Of a stretch of DNA of 64,000 nt, positions 1-10,575 are shown piece by piece (within the stretch, counting starts at the first letter, position 1; every line of letters begins with the position of its first letter). The notes under the pieces are model-generated. The model made no database searches and was not told where the DNA came from. It saw only the letters and a list, made by a program, of their open reading frames with translations. Source of the DNA: Chloroflexota bacterium. Lineage in GTDB: Bacteria > Chloroflexota > Limnocylindria > Limnocylindrales > CSP1-4. The stretch covers positions 62,001 through 126,000 of the forward strand of contig JAJXUG010000003.1 of assembly GCA_021783095.1 (NCBI GenBank), written 5' to 3'. The position numbers and the translations under genes are program-made.

Positions 1-233
1 CCGACGCCCTGAGCCGCGTGTCGAGCTTCGACTGGCTCGGGTCGATCGCGCTCAACCCGCTGGGCTACGCGATCATCGCGCCGCTCTCGGCGGCGGTCGG
101 CGAGCAGGCGACGCTGGCCGGGGCGGCCGTCCTCCTCGCGCTGACGATCACCCTCCCCCTTGCGTTGGCAGAGGTGCGCGCCCTGCGGTTGCCTGGGTTG
201 GACGAGGAGCCGGAGGAGGCGGCAGCCGCCTGA
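1..233 (+). CDS. C-terminal end of an MFS-type membrane transporter (partial)
   Basis: The gene enters from the left edge; the reading frame begins at base 3 and ends with TGA at 231-233. The visible 76 residues read DALSRVSSFDWLGS followed by two hydrophobic segments and an acidic/alanine tail. A SRVxxxDWLGSxxxNPxGY pattern leading into the last two helices is typical of the C-terminal half of drug/metabolite MFS transporters. Substrate cannot be judged from this fragment. The next gene lies about 70 bp downstream with its own -10 signal, so this gene probably ends its own transcript. Confidence 0.65.
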   Translation, partial: DALSRVSSFDWLGSIALNPLGYAIIAPLSAAVGEQATLAGAAVLLALTITLPLALAEVRALRLPGLDEEPEEAAAA

Positions 234-292
234 GACGGGCACACCCGAGGAGCACACGGGGGCACTCCAGCAGCCGGAGCCGATGCCGACGG

Positions 293-298
293 TATCCT
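293..298 (+). promoter_or_regulatory. -10 element (TATCCT) for a leaderless transcript
   Basis: TATCCT ends six bases before the GTG start at 305, so transcription would begin at or next to the start codon. No Shine-Dalgarno stretch lies between. No clear -35 is visible. It is one of several identical arrangements in this window. Confidence 0.5.
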
Positions 299-304
299 CG
301 GTCC

Positions 305-763
305 GTGCCCGAACGCCTGCCCCTCCCCGGCCCCTCCTACATCCGCGAGCACGAGGTCCGCATCGGCGACCGACGCCTGGTCGCGGGCATGAACCGCCCC
401 GTGGACGGCCCCGACGACTGGTGGCTGGCCGTGCTGTGGGTCACCGACGGCGAGGGCGTCGTCAGCTTCCGCGAGGTGGCGCCCGAGGCCGGCCCGCCCC
501 CAGAGCCGCCGCTCCAGCACCTCGGGCCGTCACTGGCGGGGAACCTGTCGGGCCTGATCCGCGAGGTGGACGGGCGCTGGTCCATCCGCCTGGCGCCGCT
601 CTACCCGCCCGAGGATGATGCGCGCCCCTGGCGCTGCCCCCTGGTCATCCGGGCGGCCCTCCAGTTCGAGCCGGCGCTCGCCGCCACGCTGGGCCCCAAC
701 CAGCTCGCCGACCGCGTGCTCGCCGCATTCCGGCGCTCCGTGGAGTCGCTGCGCGGCTGCTGA
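305..763 (+). CDS. hypothetical protein, 152 aa
   Basis: I do not recognise the family. The GTG start at 305 is preceded by a -10-like TATCCT six bases upstream, consistent with a leaderless mRNA. The protein is soluble-looking, with no signal peptide or membrane segment. It has a tryptophan-rich core (DDWWLAVLWV), a central acidic/proline linker and a C-terminal amphipathic segment ending RRSVESLRGC. Overlapping ORFs in other frames have arginine/proline-biased compositions typical of antisense or shifted reading of GC-rich DNA, so this frame is preferred. It lies between a transporter end and the UPF0182 gene, which has its own promoter signal. Confidence 0.55.
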   Translation: MPERLPLPGPSYIREHEVRIGDRRLVAGMNRPVDGPDDWWLAVLWVTDGEGVVSFREVAPEAGPPPEPPLQHLGPSLAGNLSGLIREVDGRWSIRLAPLYPPEDDARPWRCPLVIRAALQFEPALAATLGPNQLADRVLAAFRRSVESLRGC

Positions 764-844
764 TCGAGGGACGCGCCTCGACGACGCCGCGGGGCCTCTG
801 GACGCCCGACGTGCCGGCGGGCGCCCGGCGCACCCCGGCAGGAA

Positions 845-850
845 TAGACT
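845..850 (+). promoter_or_regulatory. -10 element (TAGACT) for a leaderless transcript
   Basis: TAGACT ends seven bases before the ATG at 858, the chosen start of the UPF0182 gene. There is no ribosome-binding site between them, which argues that the mRNA starts at the ATG. Confidence 0.55.
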
Positions 851-857
851 CCTCGGC

Positions 858-4223
<3,366 letters not shown>

Positions 4224-4227
4224 GCCT

Positions 4228-5199
4228 GTGGCGGCGGGAACCGCGGCGCGCTCGCCGTCCCCAGCGCCGATCACCCGGCGCATCCCGTGGCGCACGGCGC
4301 TGGCGGCCGCCCTGGTCGTGACGCTCGGGCGGCCCGCCACGTGGGTGGTGGCGCTCGCGGGGTTCCTCGCCGGCGGCGGGGTCATTGCGCTCGCCTGGCC
4401 CGTCCTCGTCCTCCCCACGCCGTCGGGCCTCCAGAACATCCTCGGCGCGCCGGTGGCCACCCTCGCGTTCGGCAACCCGTCGGCCGAGTTCATGCGGCTG
4501 ATCGCGGTGACCGCGGGGACCGCGACGGTCGTGTTCGTGAGCGGGCTCGTGGCGGGCGCCTGGGCGGAGCGGCGGGGGATCGCGATGGTGCTGGTCGCGG
4601 CAGAGGAGGAGGGCTATGCCGCGCCGGTGCCCCGCCTCGCGACGCTGCCCGCGGTGCTGCGGGTCGCGGTGATCCGGCTGGCCGCACTGATCCCGCCGCT
4701 GGTTGTCTTCGTCCTCGCCTGGCCGACGCTCTACGCCGTCACCTACCACGAGCTCATCCTGCCCGACGACCTCGTGACGCCGCTCCCCGTGCGCGTGGTC
4801 GCCCAGCTCCCGGTCCAGCTGAGCGCGCTCCTGCTGGTGTGGGCCGCGTCGGACCTCGCCGCCGCGCTCGCGGTCCGCCGGCTCATCGTCGAGCGGCGAC
4901 GGCTCGCCACGGCCTGGCTGCTCGGCTGGGCCGACCTGGTCCGCCGGCCGCACCGTGTGATCCCCGCCGCGCTGATCGGCGACCTGGCCGTGGTCGCCGC
5001 CGCTGGGCCCGCGCTCGTCGCGTCCGCGCTCGCCTGGGCCCAGGTCCGCGATGCGCTCGAGCTCGCGCCGGATTCGCCGCTCGGCATCGCGGTGACCGTC
5101 ATGTGGGTCGCCCTGTGGCTCGGCTGTCTCGTCCTCGCCGGGTTCGGCAACGCGTTCCGGGCCGCACTGCTCACGCTCGAGGGGGCGCGCCGCGCGTGA
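4228..5199 (+). CDS. multi-pass membrane protein, 323 aa, unknown function
   Basis: The GTG start lies four bases after the UPF0182 stop, so the two are probably co-transcribed. The protein has about six hydrophobic segments: near residues 20-60 (with a GRPATWVVALAGFLAGGGVIAL stretch split by small residues), 85-110, 145-170, 185-215, 245-275 and 290-315. Between helices 2 and 3 is a short cytoplasmic-type loop rich in Glu and Pro. I recognise no catalytic or transport signature. The tight linkage to UPF0182 suggests a related envelope role; that is an inference. Confidence 0.75.
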   Translation: MAAGTAARSPSPAPITRRIPWRTALAAALVVTLGRPATWVVALAGFLAGGGVIALAWPVLVLPTPSGLQNILGAPVATLAFGNPSAEFMRLIAVTAGTATVVFVSGLVAGAWAERRGIAMVLVAAEEEGYAAPVPRLATLPAVLRVAVIRLAALIPPLVVFVLAWPTLYAVTYHELILPDDLVTPLPVRVVAQLPVQLSALLLVWAASDLAAALAVRRLIVERRRLATAWLLGWADLVRRPHRVIPAALIGDLAVVAAAGPALVASALAWAQVRDALELAPDSPLGIAVTVMWVALWLGCLVLAGFGNAFRAALLTLEGARRA

Positions 5200-5243
5200 C
5201 AACGTAGCGCCCGTCGTCACCGGCGGGGGGCCTCGCGCGTCCG

Positions 5244-5274
5244 GGAGGTCTCGCCGTTTCCCGGCGAGATCTCC
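5244..5274 (+). terminator. 13-bp GC-rich hairpin between genes
   Basis: Arms 5244-5256 and 5262-5274 pair over 13 positions with one G-T wobble and a five-base TTTCC loop. The 3' side lacks a long T-run, so it is either a weak intrinsic terminator for the upstream membrane genes or a regulatory stem. It lies directly against the -10-like TACACT at 5278, so it would also occupy the -35 region of the next gene. Confidence 0.5.
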
Positions 5275-5277
5275 TGT

Positions 5278-5283
5278 TACACT
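5278..5283 (+). promoter_or_regulatory. -10 element (TACACT) upstream of the zinc-ribbon gene
   Basis: TACACT lies 53 bases before the ATG at 5337, leaving a leader of about 45 nt. The preceding hairpin abuts it. Confidence 0.35.
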
Positions 5284-5336
5284 CCGCCACGCCGCCGCGA
5301 CGGGGTTCGTCGCGCACTGGAGGCCACGCGCGCCGA

Positions 5337-5966
5337 ATGGACATCTTCACCCAGGTTCAGGATGCGATCGGGGGCTTCTTCGGCAGCCCGATCGTGCACC
5401 TGGCGCTCCAGTCCCTCGCCATCTACTACGTCATCCTCTGGCTGGCTGCGTCCTACTGGGCGTTCCGCGACATGCAGCTGCGGAGCGACAACCCGATCCT
5501 GCCCTACCTGGCGGCGGCGCTGATCGTGCTGTTCAACGTCTTCTTCCCGTTCGGGGTGGTGGTCTACCGGATCATCCGACCGCAGGAGAAGATCGGCGAG
5601 GTCTACGAGCGAAACCTGGCTGAGGAGGCCCTGCTCGCCGAGGTGGAGGCCGTCAGGTCCTGCCCGGTCTGCCGACGGCGCGTGAACGACGAGTGGATCG
5701 TCTGCCCAACCTGCCGAACCCGCCTCAACAAGGTGTGCGCCAGCTGCGGACGGCTGGTCGGCCTGGACTGGGAGCTGTGTGCCTGGTGCGGGCGTGACTT
5801 CGACCGTGTCGACCGCGCCTCGCTGGAGTCGCTGCCCAGTCAGCCGGACCGGATGCGCCTCGATTCGCCCTTCCCGCCGCCGTCCTCGATGGCCCCGGCG
5901 CCGAAGCGGTCGGCCAAGGGCGGGACGAGCCGCTCTGGCGCCGCGGGTACGCTGCCGGAGCATTGA
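5337..5966 (+). CDS. membrane-anchored double zinc-ribbon protein
   Basis: The 209-residue protein has two N-terminal hydrophobic segments (about residues 20-42 and 57-80), then a short helix. Two zinc-ribbon knuckle sets follow: SCPVCRRR with VCPTCRTR (about 105-125) and VCASCGRL with LCAWCGRD (about 130-155). This is the double-zinc-ribbon pattern. The C-terminus is a Pro/Ser/Lys-rich tail. Proteins of this build are common and largely uncharacterised; the ribbon domain would be cytoplasmic. The stop overlaps the TTG start of the CPBP protease, so the two genes are coupled. Confidence 0.8.
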   Translation: MDIFTQVQDAIGGFFGSPIVHLALQSLAIYYVILWLAASYWAFRDMQLRSDNPILPYLAAALIVLFNVFFPFGVVVYRIIRPQEKIGEVYERNLAEEALLAEVEAVRSCPVCRRRVNDEWIVCPTCRTRLNKVCASCGRLVGLDWELCAWCGRDFDRVDRASLESLPSQPDRMRLDSPFPPPSSMAPAPKRSAKGGTSRSGAAGTLPEH

Positions 5967-7051
5967 CCGAGCCCCACGTCCCGGGGCCGGGCGCGCCCGA
6001 GCCGGCGCCGCCCCAGCTCGACGATTCAGGCCCGCCGTCCGGCGCCTCAGACCACACCGCCACTGGCGACGCTGTGTCGCCCGTCGAGCTCGACGTCGAC
6101 GGCCAGCCGCGGCTGACGCTCTTCGGCCTGTCCGGGCGCGCCGTCCCCGCCGTCTATCTCGCCGGGTGGGTCGGCTCGATCCTGGGCGCAGGCACGCTTG
6201 CTGTCTCGTTCATGGGCTCGGCCAACCCGTTCGCCGGCTGGCTGTCCGTCGCGGGCCTGGTCCTCCTCGCGGTCGGGCTCCTCGCGTCGGCCGGCTCGCA
6301 GGCGATCGAGCGGGGCCGACGACCGTCGGCGCCGTTCCGCGGCCCGTCGCCGGTGCTCGCGTTCGGGGTCGTCGTGTCGGTCTCGCTGCTGGCGCTCCTC
6401 GTGGTCGTGGCGCCGCTGTCCGCGCTCGGCCTGGATTCCGGCGGGCCGCTCGGGACGGCGATCTCTCTGGTGGTCACCACCGCGGTCTTCGTGCTGGTCG
6501 TCCGGGCCCTCGTGGTGGCGACCGGGGCGCTGAGCTGGGCCGAGATCGGCTTCTCGCGACCGTTCGGCGGCGCGCTTGCCGACGTGGCGAGGGGGGCCCT
6601 GCTCGCGGTGCCCGTGCTCGCTGTGACGCTCCTGCTGTCGGCGCTCCTGGCCGCGTTCCTGCCAACGCCCCAGAGTCCGCTGCCGACGGCGACGACGGTC
6701 GGCGCGCTGCTGCTCAACCTGCTGTCGGCCTCGCTCCTGGCGCCGCTCGGCGAGGAGGTGTTCTTCCGCGGCTACACCACGACGGCGTGGGCGCGGGCCG
6801 TGGGCACCCGGTCGGCGATCCTGCGCGGCGCGCTGTTCTTCTCGTTCGCGCACGTGGCCACGCTGTTCTCGCCGTCGTTCGGGAGCGGGGCGGGCGCGGC
6901 GCTGACGGAGTTCGTGGGGCTGCTGCCCGCGGGGATCGCGCTGGGCTGGGTGTTCCTCGCCCGACGGTCGATCTGGGCGTCGCTCGGGCTCCATGCGACG
7001 TTCAACGCGCTGCAGCTGGTGCTGCTGTTCGCGGTGACGACGCGGGGGTAG
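5963..7051 (+). CDS. CPBP family intramembrane metalloprotease
   Basis: The 362-residue multi-pass membrane protein carries the three CPBP (CAAX protease and bacteriocin-processing, Abi) motifs in order. These are EEVFFRGY (the EExxxR motif, about residue 263), FSFAHVATLF (FxxxH, about 290) and HATFNALQ (HxxxN, about 348). The first about 40 residues are a Pro/Glu-rich cytoplasmic tail, followed by roughly eight hydrophobic segments. The family cleaves peptide bonds within the membrane; the substrate here is unknown. The TTG start at 5963 overlaps the previous stop by four bases, which supports translational coupling with the zinc-ribbon protein. Confidence 0.88.
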   Translation: MTEPHVPGPGAPEPAPPQLDDSGPPSGASDHTATGDAVSPVELDVDGQPRLTLFGLSGRAVPAVYLAGWVGSILGAGTLAVSFMGSANPFAGWLSVAGLVLLAVGLLASAGSQAIERGRRPSAPFRGPSPVLAFGVVVSVSLLALLVVVAPLSALGLDSGGPLGTAISLVVTTAVFVLVVRALVVATGALSWAEIGFSRPFGGALADVARGALLAVPVLAVTLLLSALLAAFLPTPQSPLPTATTVGALLLNLLSASLLAPLGEEVFFRGYTTTAWARAVGTRSAILRGALFFSFAHVATLFSPSFGSGAGAALTEFVGLLPAGIALGWVFLARRSIWASLGLHATFNALQLVLLFAVTTRG

Positions 7052-7266
7052 GTCGGGCGGCCCGGGTCCGCCCTCCCGGAACCCATCCGCCGGGACCGAA
7101 AGTCGCCGCCAATCGCCGCGTGAGCCCCGGCTAAGGACCGGTCGGTAGGCTTCGTCGTGTTCCCGGATCTGGACGGCGGGAGGAATCGGCGGGCTTCCGT
7201 CGTCCGGGTCCGGGACACCACCACCGCTGAGCCTCATGACATCGGCCCCGCCAGGAGGCCCGGCGC

Positions 7267-8022
7267 ATGCCCATCGACGATCCCGTCCCGAGTGCACCGG
7301 TCCACCGGCGCACCACGCGTTCAATCCGGGACATGCCCGCCGCCGAGCGCCCCCGTGAGCGGCTCGCCCTGCGCGGCCCCGGCGGGCTCTCGGCGGCGGA
7401 GCTGATCGCCGTCGTCCTCGGGACCGGCGGCGGCGGCCGGAGCGCGGTCGACGTTGCGCAGGACGCGCTCGCGCGGCACGCGAGCGTGGGCGCGATGGCG
7501 CGGGCGAGCGATTTGGAGCTGGCGGCGATCCCGGGCGTTGGCATCGCCAAGGCGGCCCGACTTGCCGCCGCCTTCGAGCTCGGCCGTCGCTCGGTGGCCG
7601 ACTGGCCGGTCGGCAACTGGGTGATCCGATCGCCGCGGGACGTGGCCGAGCGCCTCCTGGTCGAGATGTGCCGGCTCGAGCGCGAGGAGCTGCGGGTCCT
7701 GAGCCTCAACGCGAAGAACGTGGTCCAGCGCGTGTCGACCTCGTACGTCGGGAACGTCAGCGCGAGCCTGGTCCGCGTCGGGGAGCTGTTCCGCGACGCC
7801 GTCCGGCTGGACGCCTCGGGCGTGATCCTCGTGCACAACCACCCCTCGGGCGACCCCACGCCGTCGCCCGACGACCTCCACCTCACCGCCGAGGCGATCG
7901 CCGCCGGCCGCCTGCTCGACATCGACGTGCTCGACCACGTCGTCGTGGGCCACGACGCCTGGGTGAGCCTGCGCGACCGCGGCGTCAGCTTCGACCGGCC
8001 GGACCGTGCGCGGGCGGCCTGA
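7267..8022 (+). CDS. radC: RadC family JAB/MPN-domain protein (full length)
   Basis: The 251-residue protein has the complete RadC architecture. An N-terminal RPRERLALRGPGGLSAAEL segment and a helix-hairpin-helix-like stretch (AIPGVGIAKAARLAAAFELG) lead to a C-terminal MPN/JAB domain. The JAMM metal motif HNHPSGDPTPSPDD (His190, His192, Ser200, Asp203) is intact. Role is unsettled: RadC is DNA-repair-linked by name only, and JAMM proteins are often metallo-isopeptidases. ATG 7267 follows an AGGAGG at about 7252. This is the parent type of three truncated radC copies downstream at 9.1, 12.0 and 14.65 kb, which marks the start of an accessory island. Confidence 0.93.
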   Translation: MPIDDPVPSAPVHRRTTRSIRDMPAAERPRERLALRGPGGLSAAELIAVVLGTGGGGRSAVDVAQDALARHASVGAMARASDLELAAIPGVGIAKAARLAAAFELGRRSVADWPVGNWVIRSPRDVAERLLVEMCRLEREELRVLSLNAKNVVQRVSTSYVGNVSASLVRVGELFRDAVRLDASGVILVHNHPSGDPTPSPDDLHLTAEAIAAGRLLDIDVLDHVVVGHDAWVSLRDRGVSFDRPDRARAA

Positions 8023-8197
8023 GGAGGCGGCTGGAGGTTCAGCTGCCCTCTTGCCGCGGAGGGCTGGGGCAGCGCAAGTCATTCGCCCATTGCGGCTGGA
8101 ACCCACATCTTCCACGCTGCTGCCAGGGGCATGAGCCGGTCGCCCGGGCGGCGGGATCACCGATCAAGCGGAGTTCGCATGCGTGAAGGGGGGACCG

Positions 8198-8434
8198 ATG
8201 GGAACAGCTCGCGGTGACGTCCGGGTTCCGGTGGCGACGAGCGCGGCTCGCGCGGCCGCCCGAGGCGCCCGCGCGAGTTGGTACACGAATCCATACGCCA
8301 CGTATGGATCGTCTGGGACGGTCTGGCACTACTTCCTTGACTATCGCGTGGTAAACACGACAAACGGCGTGACGATCGTGAGCACCAGCGCGAGCTCAAC
8401 TGCTTCCGACTACTCGTATGGAGGTGGGTCGTGA
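8198..8434 (+). CDS. small protein, 78 aa, unknown
   Basis: I chose ATG 8198 because a purine run GAAGGGGGG (8185-8193) lies just upstream; a GTG at 8183 would add five residues. The protein has an Ala/Arg-rich N-terminus, then an aromatic, Thr/Ser-rich part (SWYTNPYATYGSSGTVWHYF). It lacks a convincing signal peptide. Its TGA overlaps the GTG of the next gene (GTGA at 8431-8434), so the pair is translated together. The base composition is slightly less GC-rich than its neighbours. It could be the remainder of a longer secreted protein. Confidence 0.45.
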   Translation: MGTARGDVRVPVATSAARAAARGARASWYTNPYATYGSSGTVWHYFLDYRVVNTTNGVTIVSTSASSTASDYSYGGGS

Positions 8435-9027
8435 CCTCGTTCTTGCATCGCGTGTGTGTCGCGGCGATCAGCGGTCTGGTCGCAACTGTGGTCTCTGGAT
8501 GCTCGGTGATTGCCCCCACCGCCGCATCACCCACCGCCGCAACACCCACCTCCGCGAGTGCCACCTTGGTCAGTGCCGCCTCGCTCGTCTCCCCGAGCCC
8601 AAGCGACGTCGTAGCAATGGCCCCCGCATGCTCGCCGCCCGAAATCGCGGTCCAGGGCGGCACGGCACAAGCATGGGCGGCGCAGGCGGGAGTCCAGAAC
8701 ACGCTTCAAGGTGCCGGCACGTTCAATTTGCACGGCGCCTCCGTCACGAGCGTCGAGGTCGTCGTCGGAACCGCGGATGCAGTTTCGGATCCGACCGCCC
8801 TGTCAGCTCCTGCATCGCGATTCGTGCTCGCGCAGTCAGGAATGCCCGGCATTGACTCGGGTGCGGTCGCCCAGGCCAACATGACGTACAGCTTCTCGAT
8901 CGTCTACTCCCCTCCGGCAGCAGGTCAGCTCCCTGTGTTCGCCCTCATCCACTACTCCCCGAGCGCGAGTTGCGGGGGTGGCCAGGGCCTGGGCGCTCAA
9001 CCGCTCGGCTGGGTGAACGTGAAGTAG
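8431..9027 (+). CDS. secreted lipoprotein, 198 aa, unknown
   Basis: The N-terminus MTSFLHRVCVAAISGLVATV is a signal peptide that ends in the lipobox VSGC (Cys about 24), so the protein should be a membrane-anchored lipoprotein. A Thr/Ala/Ser/Pro linker follows, then a beta-rich domain (VQGGTAQAWAAQAGVQN, FNLHGASVTSVEVVVG, ANMTYSFSIVYSP). I do not recognise the domain. It starts with GTG in a GTGA overlap with the 78-aa gene. A radC fragment copy follows 66 bp downstream. Confidence 0.65.
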   Translation: MTSFLHRVCVAAISGLVATVVSGCSVIAPTAASPTAATPTSASATLVSAASLVSPSPSDVVAMAPACSPPEIAVQGGTAQAWAAQAGVQNTLQGAGTFNLHGASVTSVEVVVGTADAVSDPTALSAPASRFVLAQSGMPGIDSGAVAQANMTYSFSIVYSPPAAGQLPVFALIHYSPSASCGGGQGLGAQPLGWVNVK

Positions 9028-9093
9028 GTCCTCACCTCGGCTCTGCCGGTCGCGCGGCGCAGGTGTTCGGACTGGATCGGCAGATCGCCCATC

Positions 9094-9405
9094 CCGCACG
9101 TACCTTCGTAGCGCATGTCCACGTGCTACGCGGGCAACGTCAGCGCGAGCCTCGTCCGCGTGGGCGAGCTGTTCCGCGACGCCGTGCGGCTCGACGCCTC
9201 GGGCGTGATCCTCGTCCACAACCACCCGAGCGGCGACCCGACGCCGTCGCCCGACGACCTCCACCTCACCGCCGAGGCGATCGCCGCCGGCCGCCTGCTC
9301 GACATCGACGTCCTCGACCACGTGGTCGTCGGGCACGACGCCTGGGTGAGCCTGCGCGACCGCGGCGTCAGCTTCGACCGCCCGGGGCGGGCGCGGGCGG
9401 CGTAG
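9094..9405 (+). repeat. 312-bp direct repeat, copy A (radC 3' end)
   Basis: Bases 9094-9405 are identical to 12045-12356 at every position I compared; the copies diverge immediately outside, at the base before 9094 and directly after the TAG stop. The repeat corresponds to the last about 300 bp of radC but differs from the intact gene at many synonymous sites. The two fragments are therefore recent copies of each other rather than of the neighbouring full gene. Confidence 0.92.
9115..9405 (+). pseudogene. truncated RadC, C-terminal 96 residues (copy A)
   Basis: The open frame encodes only the end of the RadC MPN/JAB domain. The JAMM residues are intact (His35, His37, Ser45, Asp48), but the first strands of the domain and the whole helix-hairpin-helix half are missing. 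Homology to radC continues upstream of the ATG. There a TAG (9109-9111) stands where the intact gene has the CAG of VVQRVST, so the ATG is an internal Val/Met position opened by truncation. No ribosome-binding site is present. A functional mini-JAB protein cannot be excluded because the frame has stayed open in two copies. Confidence 0.75.
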
Positions 9406-9744
9406 CGGAGGCCCGCGAACGGACGGCCCGAGAAGGAGGCCAAGTTCGTGATTGGCGCGAGGCTCCGCTGCCGACCTTTAGAAGCAAGCACTGTCAGGTC
9501 CTGCGGGTGGTTGCGCACCCCGCGTCGCCGTCGTTGGGGGGCTCGGTGCGGCCAGCAGCGGCCGAGGTTCTGGGCCGAGCGGAGCGGGTCCGGGCAACGC
9601 GTCCTCGGGCTCGCGCGCCCGCCTCGCCGGCGACGGACGGCCAACCGCTGGCGGACGTGCCATTCGGCACTGACGACTCATCGGGGGGGGCGATGACACT
9701 AGGCGAGCCGCGTCCCGTGTTGCGTCCCAGGGGGGAGGACCTCC
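9406..9744 (+). other. non-coding stretch between radC fragment and peptidase gene
   Basis: About 340 bases without a convincing gene. Open frames here are Arg/Pro-rich shadows. Near the right end a G-rich run (about 9729-9738) provides the Shine-Dalgarno for the GTG at 9745. I see no repeat or RNA structure that I can name. Confidence 0.4.
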
Positions 9745-10575
9745 GTGACCGGATTCAGGCGGAGCCGTTCTCGCGTGCGCGCCGAGCGGGCGCTTTCGAT
9801 GTCGCTGCTCGCCCTGGCGCTCCTCGCGCCGGGAGCCAGTGCCGCAGGACCGTCGACGGGGCAGGCCGCGGCCGACACCCAGGAGGGCCCGCCGCTGACG
9901 CCGGCGGAGCAGCACATCGTCGACCTCAAGATGCAGGTCGCAGCGTCCGTGGCGGCCGCGCAGCTCCAGGGGGTTGCGCCGGATGGGTCGGGCGAGCCGC
10001 AGGGCTACTTCGCAACCCACTACCGGGCGCAGAACAAGAACATCTACTGCGGCCCGGCCGCGGTTTAGGTCGTGAGCAACTACGCCTGGGGCGTGACGTC
10101 CGGGAACAAGTACACCCAGAGCTACATCAGCGCGACTTGGACGAACACCGACAACGACGGGCAGACCTACGTCTACCGCGAGCGCAACGGGCTGAACGGC
10201 TCGACCGCGGGCCACCTGCCGGCCAACTTCATCTACAACTACTACACGCCGACGGGCGGGAGCGACTGGTACAACAAGCTGGTCACCGACATCAGCACCT
10301 ACAGGATGCCGCAGGTGCCCAGCGTGGCGCCGCACGACGTCGGCGCGACCTACTACCTGCCCAGCTGGCCCGTCGCGGCGACGACGGGTCACTACATCAC
10401 GCTGAACGGCTGGTACCTCTACTGGGATGGCACGCTGAGCCCCCTCGCCTACTACGACGACTCGTACGGCAACGGCGGCAAGACCGCGGGCGAGTACAGC
10501 ACCAACGCGGTCAAGATGTGGTACGTCATCAACAAGCACAACCCCAACCACCTGGCGACGTACATCATCTGGTGA
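9745..10575 (+). pseudogene. secreted C39-like cysteine peptidase split by an in-frame amber codon
   Basis: Two open frames (9745-10068 and 10072-10575) are in the same frame and separated only by TAG at 10066-10068. Read through, they form one 277-codon gene. It begins with a signal peptide (LLALALLAPGASA), a helical region, and then YCGPAAV at the break. This is the catalytic-cysteine signature of C39-like peptidases (Peptidase_C39_2 type), normally followed by Gln or a similar residue. The histidine motif TTGHYITLNGW (about residue 216) and an acidic YYDDSYG follow after the stop. The simplest reading is a CAG-to-TAG nonsense mutation. A strong GGGGGAGG precedes GTG 9745. The gene's end overlaps the next start as TGATG. 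Confidence 0.78.

Noticed and set aside
7157-7405. ORF of 82 aa beginning at GTG 7157, six bases after TAGGCT
   Set aside because: The spacing fits a leaderless start, but the sequence is low-quality and Arg/Pro/Ser-rich, and it runs out of frame into radC. radC itself has a good AGGAGG and start at 7267. TAGGCT may simply be the radC promoter.
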